Assembly: GCF_001522545.3 (NCBI RefSeq)
Contig: NC_031770.1
Coordinates: 29,497,120 to 29,561,119, forward strand
Direction of reading: 5' to 3'
Source: Parus major
Taxonomy: Eukaryota; Chordata; Aves; Passeriformes; Paridae
Length of the DNA: 64,000 bases
Under the pieces are notes generated by a model that saw only the letters and a list, made by a program, of their open reading frames with translations, had not been told where the DNA came from and searched no databases. A program made the translations under genes and the position numbers. Below, one piece after another: positions 24,501 through 39,500 of this stretch (the first letter of the stretch is position 1; each line of letters starts with the position of its first letter).

Positions 24501-27500
24501 ACTTGTTCAGTACTAGGAACACACATACACACACACACAAAAAAGCAAAAACAAAAAAGCAAGCTGGTGCTTAATACTCAGAAACACCAGAAAACTATTT
24601 GGAGGTGGCTCTGACTAAACTGAATTTTTATATTGCAGCATCTCTCCAGCAATTATTGTGTTTGGGGGGACAAAAAAAAAAAGAAAAAAAAAGAAAAGGA
24701 TCCTTTACAAAAGTATTGGTTGGGTAGTTTGGAAACCAAGTAAGAGGAAAACCCATTAAATAATAAAATTAAAATAAAAATTAAAGAGCATAGATTTATT
24801 TCTTTTCAAAAAGAAAGCTACCTAAATATTTCTAGTCAGCCACTATCTCTATAAAGAAGAAGCCATTTTCTTCCCTTAAAAAAAAACCAAAACACAACTA
24901 AAACCAAAACCAACAAGCTACAGGGCTATTTGTAAAATAGCTATTTATGAAGCATATACAAATGTAATTTTTTTCAGAACAGCCACCATGGAAAAATGGA
25001 CAAAAAGTATTTTGTGTTTTACAGCAGTCTTGCACTTCAGCACAAACTAACATAAGCAAACAGAGAATGTGCCTTTATTTTAGGAAAATCTAAATAATGA
25101 GAGCTTAAACAAGAAAAGGCAATCACTTCTCTGCTGCTAGGCATAGGCTAATCACTACAAATTGCAGGAAGAATCCTGTGGGAGGTTGCTGTCTTCTTCT
25201 GAAACAATTGTAAACACTACAGCCAAAAGCACAGTATCATGAGTGATCTTGTTTGAGTAGGATGACTGCTATTGTTGTTACTAGAAGTACAGAAATACAA
25301 AATACACCTTTCCTTGACCTGCAAAAGAACAGATTCATTCAGACATGCAGAAAATTCTGATCAGTAAAAAAATTATGCTCCTTTCTGAAATGTTATGCAA
25401 GACCTTCAGACAAAACAGAAGCAATTATGTGAGGTTTCAGCACATGGCCAAAGCAAACCACATTAAACAGAAAGCAAACAGGGACCTGCTGGTGCACACA
25501 TACAGCACAAATGAGATAGCTATAAAAATCAGAACTAAACCAACCCCTCATCTTCATAAAGGTACTTGACAGTTCCCCAGAGAATAACAAACAGCATTGG
25601 CACACCTGAAAAGAGAGGAGACAAGGCTGACATTGACATTGAGACTGAGAAAAGCAGAGAGAAGAACAACTTCCTCTGCCCCCACCATAAAGATGAGCAA
25701 CATAATTAACTGGTGTCAGGGTTGCAGCTCCTATCCAACACAGATTTCCATGAACAGTGGACTCCCACCTAGTTCTCAACAGGCATGAAAAATGAACAAC
25801 ACCAGTGCCCCATAACAGGCATTCACCACTTCTTCTGTGGATATTTTCACAGAGAGGCCAAGGGAGTTAAATTTTTGGGAGCTCTACTAGCCTCTGTATT
25901 CATGGTAGAGAGGGGTGCAGTGTGTTCTGACCAAAACCTTTGTGTCTAAATTTCTGCTTGTGGGTCACCTACACTGTACTGAAGCAGGTCCAAGTTCAGA
26001 CTGTCTATTGGTGTTGAGGCTGGAGCACGCCCTACATGCCTTCCATGGCAGAGTGAGTGTAGGCACACTCAGCAAGTGTCCTCCCTCACAGAGAAGTCCC
26101 AGTTCAGGCTGTAGAACTGGCGTGGACTTGAGTAGCTGCAGAAAACACAGAAGATGAAACTGGCAGTGAAGAGAGGCTTGGTCCTACCCTCACCTGACAG
26201 CACATATGCTATAGCTGGTCAGTTCATTTGGTGTGTAAAGGGCAGTGAGACAAGCCAAGTAAGTTGCCACACACTACCCGCTTTACAGTAAAGGCCCTCT
26301 AATTAACTTCTTTCATTTATGAAGAGCCTAGGTTATTAAAAACAATTAAAGTGCATCTACCAACCAGTACTCAGTACAGAGAATGATAAAAATGCACACA
26401 AGGAAGGAAACCAGATTGTGAGTCAAAATGCAAGGTGAGGAATTTCTGCTGAAGGATAGATCAAGACCGTCTAATTCCTCCTTGGACAGTGTCTGATGCT
26501 TCATGTGCATTGTACAGAAAGGGCAACATTTAGCTTAGTTTGTTACTTCATTCTTAAGAACCAGTAAAATAAGGGACCATAAGAACATCAGGCTGCAGCA
26601 GTTAGTTCTGTGCAGGGCAAATCCACAGTTAATGGCAGCAGAAGCCTGGCAAATGGGTGATCTCCCACAGTCTGAATACCTCAAGCAGTATCTTTATTGG
26701 ATACTATCAGTCAAAAAGCTTCACTGTTGTTGCACTATAGAATTTCTCTGCTATCAGAACAGCTAAATACTACAGACACTGAGTAACAATAATATTCTCC
26801 TTAATCAGTTAATTAAAAAAAAATAAAAGGAGATAAGAAAGAGCAGCAAGGAAAAAATACCAATAATTAGAATAATAGAAAAGATAATGAATTGAATAGA
26901 GATTATTTGGGGCAAATAGCTACCATGGTCCACGGATTCACTTACTGAGAATACATAGTATTTTGGGAGCAAAGTTACCAAAACCTCTATGCTGCCTTGA
27001 TAGTTGTTTAAGTAGATTAAGAGCAGCCTCACTGTACATTGCTTCCAAACCAAATGAGACTTTGATTCACAGAAACAAATTACAGTTTGAATTATTCCTT
27101 TCTTGACTTTGCTGAGCATTAAGACATCTTAGTATAAAACTTACAGGATAAGACACAAACACTGAGAGCACAAAGGCTGTATCTCACTGGATATATCATT
27201 TGATAGATCAAGTGATAACAATAATGATTTGTGGATATCTCAGCCTTCTGGATTCAAGAGAAATCTCTCCATGTTTAATAAAATCACACGACATTTGAAT
27301 TGAGAACCTATTATTAATACTGCTATTATTTCAATATCCTCTGCTTCTCTGTTGCCACTGTCCGCCCAGCTGCAGCCAGGGAAACAGGGGAGATCTTATA
27401 TAGCATCGACCAGAGGGATAAAAATGAGCCTCTTCCCCTTGCTGAGATGGAAGTTCAGCTTTATTCTTGTTCTTGGGACCCATGGAGAAAGAGAGCAGGA

Positions 27501-30500
27501 GGAAAAGAGGAAGAATATTGATAACATGTGTCTTTTTGAAGGTAGGGGAAAGAGGGTGGATTACATTCACACAGCCAATAAGGAGAACTGGGGAGAAAGA
27601 GATAAGGGGGAAGAAGCTTACATTCTATACTTTGGGGTTACAGCTTGGGTTATACCATTTTTCTAAATGCATTACAACACAATACTATATTTAAAAAGAG
27701 CATAGGGATAATAGAATTGTATCAGCTATGCAAGTATTATACAAATTAATAGGCAGCAAGTATATAGCGACTTGTTCAACATTCTCTGCCCACTCCCACT
27801 TGTGATACATGCAGCTGGTGTCTCGGTATTGCAGCACCATCAGTCACACTGTTTTCCATGCTGGCAATGCACATTTTAGTCTGAGACAAATGACTGGGTA
27901 TCTGAATTATAGGTTGTAATAATAATATATATTATGGATGATGAGAAAGTAATGGAACTGCCAAATCAACATCTTAATACCCCACTGCATAAGTAAGCAG
28001 TACAACATACTTAGTTTTACTCTAGCTCACATATTCTACACCTGATCAGGTGTTTGCATAGTAAGGGGAAAAAAAAAAAAAGTTGGAAAACCAGTCATTT
28101 TTCAGAATGACAGAAGGATGGGGTAGATAAAAGAACAAAATGTTGAGAAAATCTTCACAGGGTGACATTTTCAGAATGCTCCGCTATCCCTAACAAGAGA
28201 AGCAAGAATTCCTGCAGCTGCTAATGGAAGTTACCATGTCCTGATAGGAGCATGCAAAAATCAGTCTTTTCATTTAATAGGTCTGAGATATTTTGGTAAC
28301 AGAACAGAAAAGCCTGGGTTTGTTCCGGAACCCACAGTGTCCCCACTACCAAGAGAGATGTCACCAGATGGTGATATTCTATGCCATCATCTTTCCCTTA
28401 CCTCCACATGCAAGCAGATTTCCATTCTTACAAACACACTACTGTAGCTTTGATACTACTACAGACACTATGATTTGTAGCTTTGTAATGTACCTCACTT
28501 TACGTGGAGGCAATTTCAGGAAAGACTGAATGAAGAGCAAGAGAAGCTCCCCTCATCCTCATGTGTGATTAGAGATTCTTTCTGAAGAAGATTTCTCTCT
28601 GAAGGACCAGAGCACTGCCATCCCACTGAAACCCTTTAAGAAGGGTTTATGTGTGATAAGTTCAACCCCCAAGGAAATCAAGCACATAAACCAGAAGGAC
28701 ACTACTGCTGTCAGACCAAGTTCATTCTTCTTTCTCTCAGAAAGCATCCAAGATGGTCTGAATTGGTCAACTGATTGATGAAGGAATGCAAGAATGATGC
28801 CCTGACAAAGTGAAAGAAATGATAAATAAATAAGAATAGATATAAAAAGAGTAAAAGTACTGTAAAAGATGAAACATTTTTGTTCTTCCTAAAAAAAAGG
28901 AAAATTATGGAAGTTTCATTTAGCGAGCAAAGAGGATTAAGAGGAACTCCTGACATGCATTTTTTACTAAGATCAGTCTGGACACAAAATCTATTTTTAC
29001 ATCCTTGTCTGAAGCAGAGCTTTCATTTGAGAATAGAAAAGAAGTGGTCAGTGCAATGAATGCATCCTGTTGCTACAGTGAATTCATACAGGACTTCTGA
29101 AGGAAGGTTTCTTACTGGCTCTGCTCCAGTCAGATCCTCCTTGCAATCAGGATGTAGATTTTGATGCCCTAGCCAGGCTTCTTGCTTTAAATAGCTTCAT
29201 TCCTCAAAGTATTCTTCCTCAGAGCAAGTTTGGATTGCCAAGGCTTGGAAGGAAGCAGATTATTTATTTTTTTATGGTGATTTTCCTGCTGCAAGTGCAA
29301 CTGGGTGTAAAATTACCACAGAAGCTCAGAGAATATTTAGCTGTTTATTAACATTTTCTTCTTAGCCTTTAGTGCTGAAAATGGTCTCCTGGTCTGGACA
29401 CTCAGGGTCACTGTGGGATCTTTCTGTTGTTTCCCCATTCTTCCCTCCTCTCTACTCCTATATGTGAATAGGTCCCTTTTCCACTAAAATCTGCTGATAC
29501 TGCAGCTTTACAGTATAAACTGCTCTTCTCCAGAGACTACTCAGTACAGTACTGATAGCTGAAAGTCAATGTCAGGCTCAGCAGCTCCTGCCTTGGGTTC
29601 AGACATGATTGGTTGGCATCCTGGAATTGATTCAGACCAGTCTGGACATACTGAGAAACAAAAAAACCAAAGAAGTAATGACCTTGATCATTAAGTTAAG
29701 TAGTTAAGTTGGTTTTTTTTTTTTTTCACCCCTTTCTTATAAATGTTTTTTCTTCTCTCTACAAAGTGAGATCCATGGGCAAGGATTTCTCAAGGAATCA
29801 CCAGGTACCAGCAATGTTTAATAACAGATTTTCTTTTCTGCAAGTGCAAATGGCTATGTGAATCAACAGCTGTTGCAGCTGCTGTTCTGCTGACACACAT
29901 GTTGAAGAAAACCTCTCATCTACCTGCTCTTCCATTAACCTATTAAAAATTTTGTGGTTTTGATGCTGCTAAGTGTTTTTGCCTTGTTTTTCTCCATCAG
30001 CATTGAAAATGGAATATGCCATTGTTTTTGCAGTAAGATACGTAGAACTTAAAGCTGACACAAATGTATGAAAGTCTGCTTTGACAAAGAAATAGAAGAC
30101 ATAAGCATGACATATTGCACATTAAATGAAATAGGAAAAAATTAACACCGCCATCTCAAAGCCTAGTATGGCATGAAATCTCAGCAAGGAAGTGGTCATT
30201 AGGAATACAGTTACCTCACAAGTAATAAAGAAGGTTCATAGAATCCTATCAATATACATAATGTTAATATAAATGACTCACAATTTATGAAACTATATTA
30301 GTTTTCATAGGTCTATCAAGATTTTATGACTTTTCTAGGTTTTGTAAAGTACAATAATGCAAGACAAACAGACTTTTCCCTTTATAAACACTTCAACAGA
30401 AAAGAATAATTAATCATTTGAACTGATAATAAATGGACTACTGTCTAATAACTGACTTTAGAACTGTCCTTATATTATCATATAACAAAAAATACATTTG

Positions 30501-33500
30501 GAACATCTTGGAACAACTGGTCTATTGTGGGCTGAATCTGACAGAGAAGGGAAAGGGCATCTTTAGTCATGGGCTTGCCAAGCCTGGGAAGAGGGTTTTA
30601 AACTAAAATTACTGGGGAATGGGATCTTTAATCCATCCCACTCCTCCCAGCAGGATGCCAGTGCCAGTATCTACAAGGCTATGATCTCACTGGCATCACA
30701 GAGACATGGTGGGATGGCTCCTCACTGGAGTGTTGGAACAGCATGCCACAGGCTCTTCAGGAAGGCCAGGCAGAGGAGGAGGGGGCGTCACCACATCTAT
30801 GGCAGCTGGAGTGCATGGAGTTCCACCTGGGGATGGATGATGAGCTAACTAGGTGCTTATGGGTCAGGATTAAAGGGAGGACAGGGACAAGTGACATTAT
30901 AGGGGAGTCTGCTGTAGGCTGCCTGACAAGAAAGCCCTTCTGTAGACAGACTAGAGCATCCCTGTAGTCACAACCCCTGATCTCCTGGGGGACTTCAACC
31001 ACTCATATCTGCTGGAGGGATACCACAGCAGTACATAAGCAATCCAGGAGTTTCCTGGATCACACTAATGATAGATTCCTTCTCCACGTGACAGAGGAGC
31101 CAATGAGGAGAGGTGCCATGCTGGACCTTGTTCTCACAAGGAGGACCTGGTGGGGAACATGAAGCTCAAGGGCAGCCTTGGCTGCAGTGACCATGAAATG
31201 GTGGAATTCAAGGACCTTAGGGCAGTGAGGAGGATATACATCAAGCTCAGTACCCTGGGCTTCAGGGGAGCAGACTCCAGCATGTCTGAGAGTGATCACA
31301 ATCTTCAGTTATAATTGTAAAAAATAACAATATGAAGTGACTGTTTTTAAGCAATACGAACATGAAATTTTTAGACATAATTATTCATCAAATGATGAGA
31401 AATGAACAAGTTAAAAAATTATCCTGTAAGAAGACAATTCATTAATGGAGCAAAGGGTCAGAGTATCAAATTAGCTCTGGCAATCAAATAAATATTTATT
31501 TTTTGTTCCAGCTTTATTTTTACAGTTGATTAACTATTTCAAAGAGTAGGACAACAGTTCAAACAGGAATCTACTGGCTTTCTCTGAAGCCTCAGCATTA
31601 CACTGAGGCTATCATGCAGCTCAAAAATCAAATTAAATGAAATTCCTCTGAGCATTACATACAGCAGAAAGTCACCTGGTGAGGGACTTGAGCACCCAAA
31701 AGATGGAATCACAAAGAAAGAAGCAGAAAGAAAGGGGAAAATCTTTGAATCTTCCCACTGGTTAGAGATGAAACTGTTATCTGGTATAACTAATCTGGGA
31801 GCACTGAAATAGCAGATGCTTCTACATTTGAAGATGGAGAATCATTGACAAGGTTTGTATGTGCAGACACAAATGGAAGAGCAAGAAACTGTACAGGTAA
31901 CAATTGAACGGCATGGACAGAGCTTTTTCAGGAAGTTTGGATGAAACCCATGTATCTAGTGCCAAGTTCTTGCATTGCTGCTCATTTCCACAAACTCATC
32001 TAGAAATTCAATATACAATAGCAAAACCATTTTTGTAAAATAATAATCTGTTTCTGCTTTCTGCATTTTCAGGAGACAAACTCAAAACAGAAGTGATTCA
32101 GACCAAAAGCAGCCTAACCCTTTCTTATAAAACAACACAATCTCCTCAGGATTTGACTGGATATAATTTTATTCTAATTTCTTTTCCATTTACTTTCATG
32201 ACCTCAGTCACTGATTCAGGATAGGTCCCACTCCCCCTTTTTTTAAATTAAATTGAGGGTCTAATTAAAACATATAGTTCAAATGTTAAACAAAATGGTG
32301 CTGGTTTTGCTGCATGCCTTATATGAAAGAATATGGAAGACAGAGACCTTTAATTAAAAATCTCCAGCAGGAAACTGCTATTATTTGCATTTATTTATTT
32401 ATTACTATCAATTAGCCAGAAAATCTTTTCCCCTTATATATCACGTTTTTGTAGAAATGGGTAATTCACACTAATATGCCATTTATATGAATTTTCCCAG
32501 TGAACTAATTTGCTAAAATATTCACAGTTTAAATCCATAGAGAGAGGAGGAGTGTTAAAGCAATTTAAATGTTCAAACTAGCATCTGTGAAAGCACTTGC
32601 AGTATTTACTTGGATTTACTTTCATTTTTCCAAAAGTAGCCTGATTTCACCAAAAGGGGAGGGTAGAGAAGAAGGGAGAAAATGCAATGAAAGTGCATGC
32701 AAGATCACTCCAAAAATAGAATTAATCCCAACCTGTAATGTATTTTCAGGTGAACTATACAGTGGAAGAATCAAAGCTTTAGCCTTTCTACAGAAGGTGA
32801 CCCTTGCTCAACCAGCTGATTTCAAGGCATCACAATCCTTGATTTCCAGCACTCACGTGCCCATGGCACATGCACCCTTACCCTTTCTTCCCAGACAATC
32901 CCTATTTGACCTGCTCTGCCACTTAGCCAACTTGACACCTCCCTGCTAGCAGCCCCTTGTTCATCAGCCCCTTGGCATCACCCCCACCTCATGCTGCCAC
33001 CATTTCTTTACTGTTGTCCTCACCCAGATGCAAAGCATCGTTGCTCTTTTGCACCACAAGTAGTTAACACATCTTTTAATGCAATTTGAAACTTTCAGGA
33101 GATGAAATTCACAAAGTCCAGAAAGTCCACACACAGCTGGAACCACCCACTCATAATTTGTTCTGGGAATCTAATGTTCTGCAGGGAAAGTCCCATGTGC
33201 CTGCTACTGGTTTGGTGAATTTCTGCTGTGTCCCACAGCCTCTGTGCCATGAGCATCCAGGAGCTGTGACCACATTCTCCAGCCCAAGTAAGGTAAGGGA
33301 TTGGGAACAAAAAAGGAATGCAGAGTGCAGGACTTGAACTGGACAGCACTAGGACAGACACACAAGTTTTCCTCTTATACATCTGCCAGTGCAGCCACAG
33401 GCAAACAGAAAAATCAACTCACCCCAGCCAATACAGAGATAAAGGCGGAAAATCCTTTGCTCAGAGAAGACCGAAAGTACCAGCAGTGTGTACAGGTACA

Positions 33501-36500
33501 TGCCTTCCACCAGCAGCCAGTAGTAGTTTGCAGCCACGCAATATTGCATCATCACAAAGACCAAACGGCAGCTGAGTGATTCCTGTTACAGAAAAACCAC
33601 ACCCCAAAGTAATGCAACAGAGACTGAGAATAAAAGGATACTAACTCAAAAGATTGGTTCTCTTTCCTTCTTTTGCTCCTCAACAAAAAGAGCTTGCTAA
33701 ACAAATCACATGTTTTATTGCATAATGGACAGAAGCCAGTAATAGGTGCTATGCACCACAGACAGATGCCTTCAACATTACTCCTTAAAAAAAGAAAGGT
33801 ACGTGTTCTGTGTTTTCCCCTCAATAAGCAATGGATTTTATTTTGAAAAGGATGAATAAAGATGAATAGTCAGTGAATCTTTCACTTTCCTGTATGCTTT
33901 ATTTTGCAGTTGAGGATTTCTCTATTAAAAAGAAAAGAGTGGGTGCTGTAAGGTTGACTATTTGCTAAAGCAAAAGATATTTTCATAGAATAGCAATGTT
34001 GGCCAGTGCACCCCATTTAAGTGCAAATTCTCTCATAGATGATAAATTACAGAGATGAGCAGTAGGGCCTTAGATAAGTTTGAAACCTGATTACCTAATT
34101 AATATATCCATCAGACCTGATGAAACCACTGTTGAGTAAACCATGTGTAAAACCATAAAGTGTATGTTTTTTGGAAAGAGGAAATGACTGACTATCCAAT
34201 ATGAACATTTCCAAACCATTAAGATGTTTAAATTTTACAATGTTATTTTCTGGCAACTGATAAATTGGGAAAAAAAAAAGCAACCATCATATGAGATTCA
34301 CTAAATTGTTTTAGCACTTCTGCCTTAGGCAGTGTCAGAAAGGGATGGGCACTAAGGATACATCAGGAGAGTTTCCCTTTACCACTCCAACCCTGTACTG
34401 CAAATGCTGTACCCATGCTTTAGAGTCACAAAAGCTCTATACAGATAATAAAGCTACCTTTCTTTGATGTTTCAAGTACATTTTGCATTCCAAATCCAAA
34501 TGAAGAAGGGCACTCTTCCATCATTATTTACAGAAGAGTTGTATATCCTCTCTCATCAATTAGAAGTATTTAATTAGCCTATTCCTCCAATTTTCTAAAT
34601 GCTTTCAAATTTGCATTTTAATCTGATACTTCCTTTTTTTACTGTCATCAAGAGATTATATCGAAATGACTAAAAACAACCAACTTAGCTGGTGGACAAC
34701 CAACTGACCAGATGGACAGTTCTATCACAGAAAGTGCTGGCTTAGGAAAATAAATGCCCTCATATCACTGCTAGAAAGAAACAAAACTGCAGCATAGAAA
34801 GAAGATATGGACATTGGTGTATGTATACACATATGTATGTGTCATGGTTTTAAACCAGTAACTAAAAAAATTACTTATTTTTTTGCTGTGAGATATGGAT
34901 TAAAACAAGAGCAAAAGAGGCTTAAAACTTAAAAGGAATAAAGAAAGTTTATTAACAAACTACAATAATAAGAACACCAGAATAAACTTCCAGAAAACCC
35001 TTTTTATCCCCTACTACCTACCATTCCCTTGTTCACATGACAACAGAGACAAAAACTTTGGAACTTTGCCACCAAAACTGTTAAAACAGTCCCAATTCCT
35101 GCTACAGTCTTTTCATCAGTCTTTGTAGAGAAACAGAAGTATCTTTCTGTTAATCTATGGAGTTTCTCACAAGAAAACTATTTCTGCTATAGTCTTCTAT
35201 TGTCCTAATGTCAGCTGCCCAGAAATGCTGTTATCAAAGCTCACTCCTCCCATTTCACATCACTCTGAGGTGTGTATGGGCCAGGAGTTTAGGGATGTCA
35301 TTTTAAGGATGAGTTATTCAAAGGCAAAAGTCTTCTTCATCTGTCTCTGTGAGCTTCACTAGAAAACAGTTTTCTCATTGCCCCCCAAGGCTCCAAATCT
35401 TCGCTTCACTCTATTCCAGCACTTCACTGTATCACAATCACTCTACTTTTTACTCAAAATTTACACTTTGAACACTCTATTCCTCCCTATAAACTGTCAT
35501 GAATTAAAGGAGTTTTTTCAAGACCTTATTGTCCATTTCCATAGCCTCAACAGAAAGGTATTTCAGTTCATAAAGCATCTCCTTATTCTCTACTTTTTCT
35601 GAAACCTAATTCTTTTCTTTACTGTCTCTGATAGTTTATAAAGTCTCTTTACATGTTGATCACTCTCTTTTTCTCTCTCTGGATAAAAGGATTAATCTGC
35701 AAGTCTCACCTGGGTAATGAAAAGGGTTAAAACCTTGCCCAGGCTTTTGTAGATAGTTCTGTGACTTCTGCTGGACCAGGAGCTGGAGCTGTCTATGACA
35801 GAAAATCCCTCATGGCTGCTCTGGAGAGTGTGGTTGCTGTCTCAGCATGCCACAGGTCCAGAGCTTTTTTTTTTCCTTTTTTTACTTGGCAGTCTCTGGT
35901 GAATTCCATCACGGCAAAAACTGCAGCTTAGCCAGGAACTGGCCTGGCCTGGCCAGAGCCTGGGGCAAGCCCTGCAGGCCCCCATCTCCCGGCCGGGAGA
36001 CGCAGCAGGCCCAGCCCAGCCCCCGCCCGGGCCGCATGGCTGGGCAGGGAACGAGAGGCCAGCCAGAGCTCTGTTACCTTTCACAGCCAGGAAACAAAGA
36101 GAGCCAAGAGTGCTCTGGCTTTACATCTTAAGATAGGGTTCACAAGTTGATCCCCCTTTTCAATGGCCAAAACTGCTGTCAATTCCCAGTAATGACCAAT
36201 AATTGGTCAGGAGGAAAGACTCCCATCAGTCCCCAGCAACTTCAACTTCCTTAGTTCCCAAAACCACCTTAAAGGTAAAGTCACCCCATGACAGTATGCA
36301 AAAAGATCAGCTTCTTGTTCCTCTGTCTAATGGGGACAAACTTCCCACAGGTACACATCACTTTCCCACAGAAACACATCATGCCATCAGCTAAAGAATT
36401 AAATTACCTGCTGTCATGCAGACACACAACAGTGATGACTCCAATATCCTAAGAACAACCACAGTATCTGCCCTTACCTGGAAGGCTATAAGTCCTTCCC

Positions 36501-39500
36501 ACTGGTACTCCTGTGTGGCTGTGCTGTACATCCACTTCACCACCGAGTCTTTAATGAAAACAGATATAGCTCTCAGGATAAAAGAGGTGAAAAGGTTCAG
36601 GTGAATGTAATTCCTCGTGCAGTGCAGATGTCTGTAAAAAAATAAATCTAGTCATGGTCCACTAGCTACATAAAAGATGAAACATCAGACACAGGACTGA
36701 GAAAGGGAACAATGAGCCCTGTAAGAAATCATGAGGCACCAGAGGCAATCCCATAACTTGAGAATGGCTGTAGGGATTTCAAACTGTCTTGCCTTTGGGA
36801 AGAAAATATTATCAAGAAAAACACATTCAAAACTTCAGCCCCTAGAGCCAATGTTTGGGGAAAGGAAGAAGATAGGTGCGTTAAAAAAATAAAAAAATTC
36901 AAAAGCTCATAAAGTGTAAAAATAAAGTCATTTTCAGAAGCCTTATCTGAAGGGACTAAAAAAAGTCAAGTTCCAAATAATCCCGAAGATAATTGCTTTG
37001 AATTAACCCCAATGTCACTGCACAAGTTTTGGCGCTTGGCAAAGCTCAGGACTGGTGTGCAGTGCACCTTCTGGCTGTGCTCAAACTCACAATGAAAAAA
37101 CATACATCTGTAAATCACCCTTTGACAACAAGAGAAAAATCTGTTTTCAAATTGCCTTCCGGGAGAATTGTAAATACTTTCTGTAGAAGTAAAAGGAACA
37201 GATTTTTCACCTCTGCATTCAGAACTGGAAGCAAAAAAAACAAAGGAAAAATCCTCTTGAGTTTCAGCAGCCAGCTGCAAAGACAATAAAATTGCTACTT
37301 GTCAAAAAAAAAAAAACAACGCACATTAAGGGATAGCAAAAGAAACTGCAGTCATGTAAATGGCATCCAGTTGCAGAGTACTGACAATATTTTACTAGAT
37401 TTATTCGCAAACATTTTTCTGCCAGCTCTGCAAGGGTGAACACTTTACCTCAATGAAAGTTACACTGGGTATGATTTTTAAGATGCTAAAAGACAGACAT
37501 AACATATGATAATCAGCAATTATTCCAGCAAAAAGTTCAATGAACTTATACTTTAAATGCCTGGTTTTTACAGCTTTATAAATTTTGGTAGAAAAATTGT
37601 CTCAGTCTGAAAGTTAGAGGTTTGTGCTGAAGAGCAATTTGTCTGTCATAGGTCAGATAGAATTTTTTATATCGCTTTTAAGCCACAATTTATTTCAAGA
37701 CTTATCTATGTTGGTACCCTTCAGAACTGCTACACATTTTAATCTGATTAAAAAAGTTACGTAAATTAGGCAATTGAAGAAAATAGGTCGTAAGTAGTTA
37801 CTGAGAAATTTTTACAGGCAATGCAAGTTATTCAAATTGCTTCAGTCATGAAGCTATGGGCCTAATTCAGCTTCCACCAAGGAAATTACAGACTGCCTTC
37901 CATTTTTTTTGGAGGGTGCAAAATAGGACTCTAGAGAGATACTGTTTCCTCCACTGTATCACCTTTAAAGACAAATATAAAGGTTATTATGTAGTCTAAG
38001 AACTCTCTAAGAGGCCCATCAGTATTTGCATGTCATTGAATTAGATTTTGATCCCCATTTGTTGAGGCTGAGCAACTCCAGGGAGATGACCAAAGATACC
38101 AGTCAGAATCCAGAAACTGCAATTCACATTGGGGTAGGTCTCATATTTCATGAGATCAAGGACCAAGTTGTGTCCTGGTAAACAGCTTAGACAGGAGAAT
38201 ACAAAATAGATTGATAGCATAGTTTTAACAAGACTCTTGGTACCTCTGATGTCCCTGGAACCTCACCTTCAAAATGAGATGCACACACTTGTGTACACTT
38301 CTTCAGTCTCTGCTTCATAGTTGAATGAAAAAAATGCTAAAGCATTACCCCACAAAAGTCAGGGCATCAAAATTCCCTCTCTCCTGCCAGTCCTTGGTGA
38401 CAAACTTGCTCTTTGTCCCCTGCCAGAAAACATCCTTTCTTCCTTCAAAAGTATATGGTTGTGCTCTGTAACCTTTACATTTGGGCTGCTAAGATTACTC
38501 AAGAATTAATTAATTAATTAATAGGTGAAATGAGGAGAAAACAGTTATCCTGGGGACATTTGGAGACTTCAAGACCATCTGGTGCTTTTTCAGAAAGGTC
38601 CCAATGTTGCACACATACAACACATACAAATGATAATTTTCACATGGCATTCACAGAGGGTGAGCCTGTCTGTGGATTTCTGCAGTAATTTTAAAACTTT
38701 CTTGATATTGCCCACCTATGGTACTTCACTGGAAATAGAAGGGATAATACAGTGCTAACATGTATGCTTCAATGTAAGAAGGCTTGCATCATTTCAGTTT
38801 TGGAAATTAGAAGCTAAAAGACATGACTGATCTTTTTAAATACATAAGGGAAGAAAGGAAAGGGACTGCCTTGCTAAAAGTGTAGTGCAGACACCAGAGC
38901 AAATGACTAATAACTGGCAATGATAATTCTTTAGTCAGGGAAGGAAGTTTCTTAAGGATCAGCATACTGAAGGTCCCTGACTGGATTTCAAATTAGGGTA
39001 GCAGGGAGGCAGTCTCATCAGGACACAAGGGTAATGGGATCCTGCCTGTAGAGATCATCTTCATTGCAGAGGGACTTCCCACAACAGAACAGGATCTCAT
39101 CTTTGTGTTTTCTAAGTATCATTCTCCTGTGCTCAGCACCCCTGAACTGAAGGAAATTCTGGCTGGAATCAAAACATCTCTTGCATTTACAGAGAGGAAA
39201 ATAAAAGATCCCTATTAGAATCCAAAGCTGTGTTTTGGTCTGGTGGGGGGGTTTTGTCTTTTATTTATTTTTTTGACCAAACACACAGAGTGTATTTTTC
39301 ACATATGCAACCAAGAGTTTCTAAATTTTTACATGCTCTGTTGAATTTGTAGGTGCAAACCTGGATGAACTCAGTATGTCACTATGGCCAGCTGTCAGCA
39401 ATTTATTTCACAAACTTTTCAAATTTCAAATTAGACTCTCTTCTACATTGCAAAAAAAATTAAAAAAATACAAAAATCTGAAAGTTCTCCAAAAATAAAA

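Noticed and set aside
30743..31302. Open frames that could suggest a local gene
   Set aside because: They are remnants of the CR1 endonuclease region, broken by stops and frameshifts.
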